Assembly (NCBI GenBank): GCA_045600845.1
Contig: JAZRYR010000055.1
Location: forward strand, 1-21,753
Length of the DNA: 21,753 bases
Direction: 5' to 3'
Source of the DNA: RGIG5612 sp045600845
Lineage (GTDB): Bacteria > Bacillota > Clostridia > Lachnospirales > Lachnospiraceae
Shown here: piece by piece, positions 1-8,326 of the stretch
Numbering within the stretch: the stretch's first letter is position 1
Layout: each line of letters opens with the position of its first letter
Made by a program: the position numbers and the translations under genes
The notes under the pieces: model-generated
Database searches by the model: none
The model's input: only the letters and a program-made list of their open reading frames with translations
Told to the model about the DNA's origin: nothing

Positions 1-256
1 CAAACCTACATACAAACAGCTCATCGCGAATCCAAAGGCAGAACTTTGCTGCTTCAAAGATGGCACATGGTTAAGACTTGCCGGCGAACTTATTCCAGAC
101 GAGAGAGTAGAAGCTAAGAAAGATATGCTGGACAAGAGCCCGAACTTAAGAAGCATGTATGACGAGAACGACGACAACTGCATCGTATTCTATTTCCAGA
201 ATGCAACAGCTACTTTCTCATCATTCACATCTGAACCAAAGGTTATCACTTTCTAA
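1..256 (+). CDS. Pyridoxamine 5'-phosphate oxidase-like FMN-binding protein, 3' end only
   Basis: The reading frame enters at base 2 and ends with TAA at 254-256, giving 84 visible C-terminal residues; the start lies outside the window. The visible part contains ANPKAELCCF, DGTWLRLAGEL, ERVEAKKDMLDKSP and a closing segment ATFSSFTSEPKVITF. This pattern is typical of small split-barrel flavoproteins of the pyridoxamine 5'-phosphate oxidase-like superfamily, which often bind FMN and reduce or oxidise small substrates in the cytoplasm. The exact substrate cannot be told, and it need not be the true PdxH enzyme. A terminator follows 36 bases after the stop, so this gene is transcriptionally separate from rpoB. 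The family call rests on my recognition of the C-terminal motif and not on a search. Confidence 0.7.
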   Translation, partial: KPTYKQLIANPKAELCCFKDGTWLRLAGELIPDERVEAKKDMLDKSPNLRSMYDENDDNCIVFYFQNATATFSSFTSEPKVITF

Positions 257-292
257 TAAAAAAATAACGGAATTGGATTCAAAAAAGATTAA

Positions 293-324
293 GGCGGGAA
301 CGAAAGTTCTCGCCTCCTTTTTTT
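293..324 (+). terminator. Intrinsic terminator between the PPOX-like gene and rpoB
   Basis: GGCGGGAAC (293-301) pairs with GTTCTCGCC (306-314) around a GAAA tetraloop, with one G-T wobble in nine pairs. It is followed by TCCTTTTTTT. This is a textbook Rho-independent terminator on the plus strand. Confidence 0.9.
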
Positions 325-336
325 GAAAATTAGTGC

Positions 337-365
337 TTGACGGGGTATTGACGTTGTGCTACAGT
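337..365 (+). promoter_or_regulatory. Putative sigma-A promoter for rpoBC
   Basis: TTGACG (337-342) and TACAGT (360-365) are separated by exactly 17 bp. A second TTGACG lies at 348-353 but has no -10 at a usable distance, and TATACG at 365-370 is at poor spacing from either. The promoter sits just after the upstream terminator and predicts a leader of about 180 nt before rpoB. The -10 matches the consensus at only four of six positions, so confidence is moderate. Confidence 0.5.
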
Positions 366-549
366 ATACGTTGCACTATTGTGGAAAAGTGGTCTTTTTC
401 TGTACGCAATTTTTCGAAAAATCAACGAAAAAGAGCGGTTTTTCACAGGTTTTCAGCCCCAAAAAAGCTTGAAAAATCAGCAAAAGTTTGAAATTTCTGT
501 GAAAAGTGCAAACAGACCCACAAAAATATCAAAAGGAGTGATCAATTTA
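366..549 (+). other. rpoB leader with inverted repeats
   Basis: This AT-rich stretch holds a perfect 14-bp palindrome ATTTTTCGAAAAAT (409-422). It also holds a 9-bp inverted repeat, TTTTCACAG (440-448) with CTGTGAAAA (497-505). The reading frame is open back to 379, but that would need a TTG start with no ribosome binding site and would add 57 residues with no counterpart in RpoB. I treat the stretch as an untranslated leader. Whether it regulates rpoBC is unknown. Confidence 0.45.
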
Positions 550-3500
550 ATGGAGAAAAACAGAATTCGTTCCGCAAAATACGGCAAGGGAATCAGAATG
601 AGTTATTCCAAGCAGGAAGAAGTTCTGGAAATGCCGAATCTGATTGAGATTCAGAAGGCTTCCTACGACTGGTTTATCACCAGTGGTTTGAAAGAGGTAT
701 TTGCAGATATTTCCCCAATCGAGGATTTCAATCAGTCCCTTAGCCTGGAGTTTGTTGATTTCCGCATTGCTTATGATGAAATCAAATATACCATTGAAGA
801 ATGTAAAGAACGGGATGCAACCTATGCCGCTCCTTTAAAAGTTAAGGTTCGCCTTAGCAATAAAGAAACAGGTGAAATCAGCGAGCATGAACTCTTCATG
901 GGTGACATGCCTCTGATGACAGAAACTGGTACATTCGTAATCAACGGTGCTGAGCGTGTTATCGTTTCACAGTTGGTTCGTTCTCCAGGCATCTATTTCA
1001 CTCTCAGCCATGACAAGTTAGGAAAAGAGCTCTATGCTTGTAACGTTATTCCGAACAGAGGAGCATGGTTTGAATATGAAACCGATTCCAATGATGTTTA
1101 CTATGTTCACGCAGACAAAGCAAGAAAGGTTCCTGTAACCGTTCTGATTCGTGCTTTAGGCTGCGGCACAAACGATGAAATCTTAGAAGTATTTGGCGAA
1201 GAGCCAAAGATTTTAGCATGCTTTGAAAAAGACGTTTCCAAGAACTACAAAGACGGTATCTTAGAGCTCTACAAAAAGCTTCGTCCAGGCGAGCCTCTGC
1301 AGTTAGAAAATGCAGAGAACCTGATTACCTCTATGTTCTTTGATGCAAAACGTTATGACCTTGCGAAAGTTGGTCGTTATAAATTCAACAAAAAATTAGC
1401 TTATAAAAACCGTCTGGTAGGCGCTACTCTTGCAGAAGACGTTATCCACAGAGGCACCGGCGAAGTTTTAGCAGAAGCTGGTACTGTAGTTGATGAAGAA
1501 TTAGCAGAGAGAATCCAGAATGGTGCAGTTCCTACGGTATTAGTACAGGGCGACGGCAGAGTAGTTAAGGTTTTATCCAATATGGTTGTAGACCTTCAGG
1601 AATACGTAAACATTTCGGATAAAGAAATGGAAGAAATGGGAATTACCGAAAGAGTATATTACCCAGCTCTTGCAGAACTTATGGAACAGTACACAAAGAA
1701 AGCGGACCTTAAGGAAGCTATCCGCAAGAACGTACATAAGCTGATTCCAAAACATATTACAAAAGAAGACATTTTTGCAAGCATTTCCTATGGACTGAAC
1801 TTAGACTCCGGTCTGGGTAACTTCGACGACATCGACCACTTGGGCAACCGTCGTATCCGTAGCGTAGGCGAACTTCTTCAGAACCAGTACAGAGTAGGTC
1901 TTTCCAGAATGGAAAGAGTTGTTCATGAAAGAATGCAGACTCAGGATATTGATACCATCACTCCACAATCCCTGATCAACATTAAACCGGTTACTGCAGC
2001 AGTTCGTGAATTCTTCGGACCTTCCCAGCTGTCCCAGTTCATGGATCAGTGTAACCCACTGGGTGAGTTAACCCATAAGAGACGTCTTTCCGCCTTAGGA
2101 CCTGGTGGTCTCTCCAGAGATCGTGCCGGATTCGAAGTTCGAGACGTTCACTATACCCATTATGGACGTATGTGCCCTATCGAGACCCCAGAAGGTCCGA
2201 ACATCGGACTTATCAACTCTCTGGCAAGCTACGCCCGCGTAAACAAATATGGATTTATCGAAGCTCCTTACCGTGTAATTGATAAGACCGATTCGGATAA
2301 TCCAAAGGTTACCGACCGCGTTGTTTACTTAACTGCAGACGAAGAAGATAAATATAAAGTAGCACAGGCAAACGAAGCCTTAGACGAAGAAGGCCACTTC
2401 ATCCGCAACAACGTTGCTGGCCGTTACAGAGATGAAACCAGTGAGTACGACAAGACTGATGTAGATCTGATGGACGTATCTCCGAAGATGGTATTCTCCG
2501 CAGCGACCTCCATGATTCCTTTCCTGGAGAACGACGATGCAAACCGTGCTCTGATGGGATCGAACATGCAGCGTCAGGCAGTTCCTCTTCTTACCACAGA
2601 AGCTCCTGTTGTTGGAACCGGTATGGAAGCTAAGACCGCAAAAGACTCCGGCGTATGTATTCTTGCAAAAGAAGACGGTGTAGTAGAGCATGTTTCCGCA
2701 ACCGAAATCGGAATCCGTGGCAAAGACGGAATCTACAGAAATTATAAAGTTGCAAAATTCGTAAGAAGCAACCAGTCCAACTGCTATAACCAGAGACCTA
2801 TCGTTTCCAAAGGCGAAAAGGTGAAAGCTGGACAGATTATCGCAGACGGTGCAAGCACCTCCCAGGGAGAAATCGCTCTTGGCAAGAACCCTCTGATTGG
2901 ATTCATGACATGGGAAGGTTACAACTACGAGGATGCTGTTCTGATCAGCGAAAGACTGGTACGTGACGACGTTTACACTTCTATCCATATTGAAAGATAT
3001 GAGACAGAAGCCCGTGATACAAAATTAGGACCAGAAGAAATCACCCGTGATGTTCCTGGCGTTGGCGAGGAAGCTTTAAAAGACCTTGACGAGCGCGGCA
3101 TCATCCGTATCGGTGCAGAAGTTCGTGCCGGTGATATCCTGGTTGGTAAAGTTACTCCGAAGGGAGAAACCGAACTTACACCAGAAGAAAGACTGCTTCG
3201 TGCAATCTTCGGTGAGAAGGCCAGAGAAGTACGTGATACTTCCCTGAAAGTACCTCATGGTGCATACGGTATCGTAGTAGATGCCAAAGTATTTACAAGA
3301 GAAGCTGGCGATGAATTAAGCCCAGGCGTAAACCAGACCGTGCGTGTATATATTGCCCAGAAACGTAAGATTTCTGTAGGTGATAAGATGGCTGGCCGTC
3401 ATGGAAATAAGGGTGTTGTAAGCCGTGTTCTTCCTATCGAAGACATGCCATTCCTTCCAAACGGACGTCCTCTGGACATCGTGCTGAACCCATTGGGTGT

Positions 3501-4416
3501 ACCTTCCCGTATGAACATCGGACAGGTACTGGAGACCCACCTTTCCTTAGCAGCAAAGGCTTTAGGTTTCGACATTGCGACTCCTGTATTTGATGGCGCA
3601 AACGAGTTCGACATCATGGATACTCTGGATATGGCAAATGATTATGTAAATGGTGAATGGGAAGATTTCAAGAAGAAATATGAAGACATTGTTTCCCCAG
3701 ACATCATGAAATACTTAGAGAAGAACCTTGCACACAGAGCAGAGTGGAAGGGCGTTCCGATCAGCCGTGACGGTAAAGTACAGCTTCGTGACGGACGTAC
3801 CGGTGAATTCTTCGATGCTCCGGTAACCATCGGTCACATGCACTACCTGAAACTGCACCATCTGGTTGATGATAAGATCCATGCTCGTTCTACCGGTCCT
3901 TACTCCTTAGTAACTCAGCAGCCTTTAGGCGGTAAAGCTCAGTTCGGTGGACAGCGTTTCGGTGAGATGGAAGTTTGGGCTCTGGAAGCATACGGTGCAT
4001 CTTACACCCTTCAGGAAATCCTGACGGTTAAGTCCGATGATGTTGTTGGGCGTGTTAAGACCTATGAAGCAATCATCAAGGGTGACAACATTCCTGAGGC
4101 AGGAACTCCGGAATCCTTCAAGGTACTAGTAAAAGAACTTCAGTCCTTAGCTCTGGATATTAAGGTTCTGGACGAAGACGATGAAGAAATCAAGCTTCTG
4201 GAATCCGTTGATTACGGTGAGACAAACTTTAATGCAATGCTTTCCAGCAACAACTATCCAAAGAACAAAGAAGACGCAGCTCGTCGTGGCTACACCATTC
4301 AGGAATTTGATGCAGTATCCAATGACTATGTTTATGCAGAAGACGATGAGCCAGCAAAAACCGATGATTTACTGGATGACTATGATGCGGACTTTGACGA
4401 CGCAGACGAAGAATAG
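550..4416 (+). CDS. rpoB: DNA-directed RNA polymerase subunit beta
   Basis: This is the beta subunit of the core RNA polymerase, which with beta-prime forms the catalytic cleft. The chosen ATG at 550 has AGGAG at 534-538 and begins MEKNRIRSAKYGKG, giving 1288 residues, a normal length for Firmicutes. The rifampicin pocket is complete: SQLSQFMDQ, then D499, H509 and S514, which equal E. coli D516, H526 and S531, so there is no classic resistance substitution. Cys501 and Gly505 replace E. coli N518 and S522. Later motifs include CPIETPEGPNIGL, GDKMAGRHGNKGVVS, PLGVPSRMNIGQVLETHL and GGKAQFGGQRFGEMEVWALE, all in the expected order. The C-terminus is a long acidic tail rich in Asp and Glu. rpoC follows after 12 bases with its ribosome binding site overlapping this stop codon, so the two are cotranscribed. 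No ribosomal protein genes precede it here. Confidence 0.98.
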   Translation: MEKNRIRSAKYGKGIRMSYSKQEEVLEMPNLIEIQKASYDWFITSGLKEVFADISPIEDFNQSLSLEFVDFRIAYDEIKYTIEECKERDATYAAPLKVKVRLSNKETGEISEHELFMGDMPLMTETGTFVINGAERVIVSQLVRSPGIYFTLSHDKLGKELYACNVIPNRGAWFEYETDSNDVYYVHADKARKVPVTVLIRALGCGTNDEILEVFGEEPKILACFEKDVSKNYKDGILELYKKLRPGEPLQLENAENLITSMFFDAKRYDLAKVGRYKFNKKLAYKNRLVGATLAEDVIHRGTGEVLAEAGTVVDEELAERIQNGAVPTVLVQGDGRVVKVLSNMVVDLQEYVNISDKEMEEMGITERVYYPALAELMEQYTKKADLKEAIRKNVHKLIPKHITKEDIFASISYGLNLDSGLGNFDDIDHLGNRRIRSVGELLQNQYRVGLSRMERVVHERMQTQDIDTITPQSLINIKPVTAAVREFFGPSQLSQFMDQCNPLGELTHKRRLSALGPGGLSRDRAGFEVRDVHYTHYGRMCPIETPEGPNIGLINSLASYARVNKYGFIEAPYRVIDKTDSDNPKVTDRVVYLTADEEDKYKVAQANEALDEEGHFIRNNVAGRYRDETSEYDKTDVDLMDVSPKMVFSAATSMIPFLENDDANRALMGSNMQRQAVPLLTTEAPVVGTGMEAKTAKDSGVCILAKEDGVVEHVSATEIGIRGKDGIYRNYKVAKFVRSNQSNCYNQRPIVSKGEKVKAGQIIADGASTSQGEIALGKNPLIGFMTWEGYNYEDAVLISERLVRDDVYTSIHIERYETEARDTKLGPEEITRDVPGVGEEALKDLDERGIIRIGAEVRAGDILVGKVTPKGETELTPEERLLRAIFGEKAREVRDTSLKVPHGAYGIVVDAKVFTREAGDELSPGVNQTVRVYIAQKRKISVGDKMAGRHGNKGVVSRVLPIEDMPFLPNGRPLDIVLNPLGVPSRMNIGQVLETHLSLAAKALGFDIATPVFDGANEFDIMDTLDMANDYVNGEWEDFKKKYEDIVSPDIMKYLEKNLAHRAEWKGVPISRDGKVQLRDGRTGEFFDAPVTIGHMHYLKLHHLVDDKIHARSTGPYSLVTQQPLGGKAQFGGQRFGEMEVWALEAYGASYTLQEILTVKSDDVVGRVKTYEAIIKGDNIPEAGTPESFKVLVKELQSLALDIKVLDEDDEEIKLLESVDYGETNFNAMLSSNNYPKNKEDAARRGYTIQEFDAVSNDYVYAEDDEPAKTDDLLDDYDADFDDADEE

Positions 4417-4428
4417 GAGGGTTAAAGA

Positions 4429-7400
4429 ATGACACAAACAGCAAATTCAAATTTGGCATTCGACAAGATCAAAATTGGTCTCGCCTCACCGGATAAAATC
4501 AGAGAATGGTCTCATGGCGAAGTAACAAAACCGGAGACAATTAACTACAGAACCCTCAAGCCGGAAAAAGACGGTCTGTTCTGCGAAAAGATTTTCGGAC
4601 CTTCCAAGGACTGGGAATGTCACTGTGGTAAATATAAGAAAGTAAGATATAAAGGTGTGATCTGTGACCGTTGCGGCGTAGAAGTTACCAAAGCTTCCGT
4701 ACGTCGTGAACGTATGGGCTCCATCGAACTGGCAGCTCCGGTATCCCACATCTGGTATTTTAAGGGCATCCCTTCCAGAATGGGCCTGATTTTAGACCTT
4801 TCCCCTAAGACTTTAGAGAAGGTTCTGTACTTCGCAAGCCATATCGTATTGGATCCAGGCGAGACAGACCTGAAGTATAAAGATGTTCTTACAGAGAAAG
4901 ATTATAATGATGCTTTAGAGCGCAACGGCGAAAAGGCTGCTACTATAAGAGTAGGCATGGGCGCGGAAGCAATCGATGAAATTTTAACAGCAATCGATCT
5001 GGATGAGTTAAACGAAGAACTTCTGACCGCTTTAGATGGCGCAACCGGCCAGAAAAAAGCAAAACTCATTAAGAGACTGGAAGTTGTAGAAGCTTTCCGT
5101 AAGAGTGGAAACCGGCCAGAATGGATGATCTTAAAGGTTATCCCTGTTATTCCTCCAGATCTTCGTCCTATGGTTCAGTTAGATGGTGGCCGTTTTGCAA
5201 CCTCTGACCTGAACGATTTATACAGAAGAATCATCAACCGTAATAACCGTCTGAAGAGACTTCTGGAATTAGGTGCTCCGGAAATCATTGTACGCAATGA
5301 GAAGAGAATGCTTCAGGAAGCAGTTGACGCATTAATCGACAACGGCAGAAGAGGACGTCCGGTTACCGGCCCTGGCAACCGTTCTTTAAAATCACTTTCC
5401 GATATGCTGAAAGGTAAACAGGGACGTTTCCGTCAGAACCTGTTAGGAAAACGTGTTGACTACTCTGGCCGTTCCGTTATCGTTGTTGGTCCGGAACTTA
5501 AGATTTACCAGTGCGGTCTTCCTAAGGAAATGGCAGTAGAACTTTTCAAGCCGTTCGTTATGAAGAAGCTCTGCGATTATGAAAAAGCAAACAACATTAA
5601 ACAGGCGAAGAAGATGGTTGAAAAACTTCAGCCGGAAGTTTGGGATGTATTAGAGGAAGTTATCCGTGAACATCCGGTTATGTTGAACCGTGCGCCTACC
5701 CTTCATAGATTAGGTATCCAGGCGTTCGAGCCGATCCTTGTAGAAGGACGTGCCATCCGTCTTCATCCATTAGTATGTACCGCATACAACGCTGACTTCG
5801 ACGGTGATCAGATGGCAGCTCATCTTCCGCTTTCCGCAGAAGCTCAGGCAGAGTGCAGATTCCTTCTGCTCTCTCCAAACAACCTGCTGAAACCTTCCGA
5901 TGGTGCTCCTGTTGCTGTTCCTAGCCAGGATATGGTTTTAGGTATTTACTATCTGACTCAGCAGCGTGATGGCGAGCCTGGTGAAGGCAAAGCTTTCCGC
6001 AACATTAACGAGGCAATTCTTGCATACGAGAACAAAGTCATCACTCTTCATAGCAAGATTAAAGTCAAAGTAGAAGCTAAGAATGCAAAAGGCAAAACCG
6101 TTACCGGCGTTATCGATACTTCCCTCGGTCGTCTCCTGTTCAATGAAATCATTCCTCAGGACTTAGGTTTCGTAGACAGAAAGAAAGACGATGATTTCCT
6201 GAAACTGGAAATCGACAAACTTGTTGATAAGAAGACTTTAAAGAAGATTCTTGAAAAAGTTATTAATATTCATGGTGCAACTGTAACGGCAGAAGTTCTG
6301 GATAACATCAAGGGCATGGGTTATAAGTACGCAACCAGAGCTGCTTTCACAGTATCTATTTCCGATATGACCGTTCCGGATGAGAAGAAGGAAATCGTTA
6401 AGAGAGCTGAGGAAACAGTTGAAAACATTCAGCAGGACTACCGTATGGGTATGCTGACAGAAGAAGAACGTTACAACAGCGTTATTGATATTTGGGAAGA
6501 GGCTGACCACGAAGTAACTACTGCTTTAATGAACACCCTGGACAAATATAATAACATTTACATGATGGCGGACTCCGGTGCCCGTGGTTCTGACCAGCAG
6601 ATTAAACAGCTGGCCGGCATGCGTGGTCTGATGGCTGATACAACCGGTCGTACCATCGAGCTCCCTATCAAGTCAAACTTCCGTGAAGGTCTGGACGTAT
6701 TGGAATACTTCATTTCCGCCCATGGCGCACGTAAAGGTTTGTCCGATACCGCTCTTCGTACCGCCGACTCCGGTTACCTGACCCGTCGTCTGGTTGACGT
6801 TGCTCAGGAACTGATCATCAATCAGCTGGACTGCTGCGAAGGCGAAGACGAAATCCCATACATGGAAGTACAGTCCTTCATGGATGGTAAAGAAGAAATT
6901 GAAGACTTACGCGAGCGTATCTTAGGCAGATATGCTGCAGAAGATATCCTTGACAAGAAGGGCAACATCATTGTTGCAAAGAACCATATGATTACTCCTT
7001 CCCGTGCCGATGCTGTTATGAAGAGTGGTGCAAAGGCTGTTAAGATCCGTACTGCTCTTACCTGCCAGAGCGAGACGGGTATCTGCTCGAAGTGCTATGG
7101 CGCAAACATGGCTACCGGCCAGGCAGTTCAGGTTGGTGAGGCCGTTGGTATTATCGCTGCTCAGTCTATCGGTGAGCCTGGTACTCAGTTGACCATGAGA
7201 ACCTTCCATACCGGTGGTGTTGCAGGTGATGATATTACCCAGGGTCTTCCTCGTGTTGAGGAGTTGTTCGAAGCTCGTAAACCTAAGGGTGTTGCGATTA
7301 TTTCTGAGTTTGCGGGAACTGCAGAAGTGCGCATGAACAAGAACAAACGTGAAATCGTTGTAACCGACGAAGACGGCAAAGAGAAAGCTTACCTGATTCC

Positions 7401-8121
7401 TTACGGTTCTACCATGAGAATCCAGGAAGGCCAGAAGGTTAAAGTTGACGTTGGCGAAAGACTGACTGAAGGTTCTATTAACCCTCATGACATCATGAAG
7501 GTAAAAGATGTTAAGGACGTTCAGGATTATATCATGAAGGAAGTACAGAGAGTATACCGACTTCAAGGTGTAGAAATTAACGACAAACATATCGAAGTAA
7601 TCGTTCGTCAGATGCTGAAGAAAGTCCGCGTTGATGAAGCTGGTGATTCTTCCTTCTTAGCAGGCACGACAGTAAACTTAGTTGAATTCAACAAAGTAAA
7701 TAAACAGCTGATTGCAGAAGGAAAGACTCCGGCAGAAGGCAAGCAGATCATTCTTGGTATTACCAAAGCTTCTCTGGCAACCAATTCCTTCCTGAGTGCT
7801 GCATCCTTCCAGGAGACCACAAAGGTTCTGACGGAAGCCGCTATTAATGGAAAGGTTGATCCATTGATCGGTCTGAAGGAGAACGTTATCATTGGTAAGC
7901 TGATTCCAGCAGGAACTGGTATGAAACGTTACCGCAACGTACATCTGAACACGGATGACATGATTGCAGAAGCTGCAGAGAATAAATATCAGGAAGCAGT
8001 GGCAGCAGCAGTCGAAACTATCGCGAATCCAGCTGACGCCGCACTTGACGCAGATATCGCAGATCTTATTGCAGAGGAATTCGTAGCAGTAGACGCAGCG
8101 GACATCGAAGACGAAGAATAA
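4429..8121 (+). CDS. rpoC: DNA-directed RNA polymerase subunit beta-prime
   Basis: This is the catalytic beta-prime subunit of RNA polymerase. AGGAGG overlaps the rpoB stop and the ATG at 4429 gives 1230 residues. The N-terminal zinc ribbon is intact with C64, C66, C79 and C82 (ECHCGKYKK and ICDRCGVEV). The magnesium-binding active-site motif NADFDGD occupies residues 454-460, with D456, D458 and D460 as the three aspartates. The second zinc site shows C879, C886 and C889 (TCQSETGICSKCYG), with a candidate fourth cysteine at 802 or 803. GEAVGIIAAQSIGEPGTQLT and MRTFHTGGVAG mark the trigger loop region. The tail after about residue 1180 is Ala- and acid-rich. I find no canonical terminator after the stop: the next 205 bases hold a GC-rich tandem repeat without a T-run, so transcripts may read into the GNAT gene. 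Confidence 0.98.
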   Translation: MTQTANSNLAFDKIKIGLASPDKIREWSHGEVTKPETINYRTLKPEKDGLFCEKIFGPSKDWECHCGKYKKVRYKGVICDRCGVEVTKASVRRERMGSIELAAPVSHIWYFKGIPSRMGLILDLSPKTLEKVLYFASHIVLDPGETDLKYKDVLTEKDYNDALERNGEKAATIRVGMGAEAIDEILTAIDLDELNEELLTALDGATGQKKAKLIKRLEVVEAFRKSGNRPEWMILKVIPVIPPDLRPMVQLDGGRFATSDLNDLYRRIINRNNRLKRLLELGAPEIIVRNEKRMLQEAVDALIDNGRRGRPVTGPGNRSLKSLSDMLKGKQGRFRQNLLGKRVDYSGRSVIVVGPELKIYQCGLPKEMAVELFKPFVMKKLCDYEKANNIKQAKKMVEKLQPEVWDVLEEVIREHPVMLNRAPTLHRLGIQAFEPILVEGRAIRLHPLVCTAYNADFDGDQMAAHLPLSAEAQAECRFLLLSPNNLLKPSDGAPVAVPSQDMVLGIYYLTQQRDGEPGEGKAFRNINEAILAYENKVITLHSKIKVKVEAKNAKGKTVTGVIDTSLGRLLFNEIIPQDLGFVDRKKDDDFLKLEIDKLVDKKTLKKILEKVINIHGATVTAEVLDNIKGMGYKYATRAAFTVSISDMTVPDEKKEIVKRAEETVENIQQDYRMGMLTEEERYNSVIDIWEEADHEVTTALMNTLDKYNNIYMMADSGARGSDQQIKQLAGMRGLMADTTGRTIELPIKSNFREGLDVLEYFISAHGARKGLSDTALRTADSGYLTRRLVDVAQELIINQLDCCEGEDEIPYMEVQSFMDGKEEIEDLRERILGRYAAEDILDKKGNIIVAKNHMITPSRADAVMKSGAKAVKIRTALTCQSETGICSKCYGANMATGQAVQVGEAVGIIAAQSIGEPGTQLTMRTFHTGGVAGDDITQGLPRVEELFEARKPKGVAIISEFAGTAEVRMNKNKREIVVTDEDGKEKAYLIPYGSTMRIQEGQKVKVDVGERLTEGSINPHDIMKVKDVKDVQDYIMKEVQRVYRLQGVEINDKHIEVIVRQMLKKVRVDEAGDSSFLAGTTVNLVEFNKVNKQLIAEGKTPAEGKQIILGITKASLATNSFLSAASFQETTKVLTEAAINGKVDPLIGLKENVIIGKLIPAGTGMKRYRNVHLNTDDMIAEAAENKYQEAVAAAVETIANPADAALDADIADLIAEEFVAVDAADIEDEE

Positions 8122-8133
8122 AAAGCTAAGACG

Positions 8134-8313
8134 GTGGACGGCCGTCAGGCGTTGCGTAAGCGGTCGCCGGCGAAAGAAGGTTGGTGGGCGTAAACATTAT
8201 GTGCGCGACCACCGGCGAAAGAAGGTTGGTGGGCGTAAGCATTGCGTGAACGGCCGCCGGCGAAAGAAGGTTGGTGGGCGTAAACATTATGTGCGCGACC
8301 ACCGGCGAAAGTA
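8134..8313. repeat. 45-bp tandem repeat, four units, downstream of rpoC
   Basis: Units are 8134-8178 (diverged), 8179-8223, 8224-8268 and 8269-8313, with no spacer. The later units open with GGTTGGTGGGCGTAA and close with CCGGCGAAAG. Units two and four are nearly identical and unit three differs mainly in the middle (GCATTGCGTGAACGG). Each unit can fold imperfectly, the GGTGG near its start facing CCACC near its end. On the minus strand the 45-bp period would read as a 15-residue repeat, but no ribosome binding site supports translation. The block fills most of the rpoC to GNAT gap. It is not a CRISPR array because there are no unique spacers. Confidence 0.9.
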
Positions 8314-8326
8314 AAAGGTAATAACT

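Noticed and set aside
379..549. Longer rpoB start at a TTG (57 extra residues)
   Set aside because: No ribosome binding site, the added sequence is unlike RpoB, and the ATG at 550 has AGGAG and the expected N-terminus.
6922..7590. Minus-strand frame opposite rpoC (222 codons), and a similar one at 2380-2988 opposite rpoB
   Set aside because: Both are shadows of highly biased codon use in rpoBC, with no protein features or ribosome binding sites.
8137..8146. GACGGCCGTC palindrome as the rpoC terminator
   Set aside because: No T-run follows and the stem is only five pairs.
8134..8313. CRISPR array
   Set aside because: The 45-bp units, and the 31-bp units at 17290-17382, are contiguous with no unique spacers, and no cas genes are nearby.
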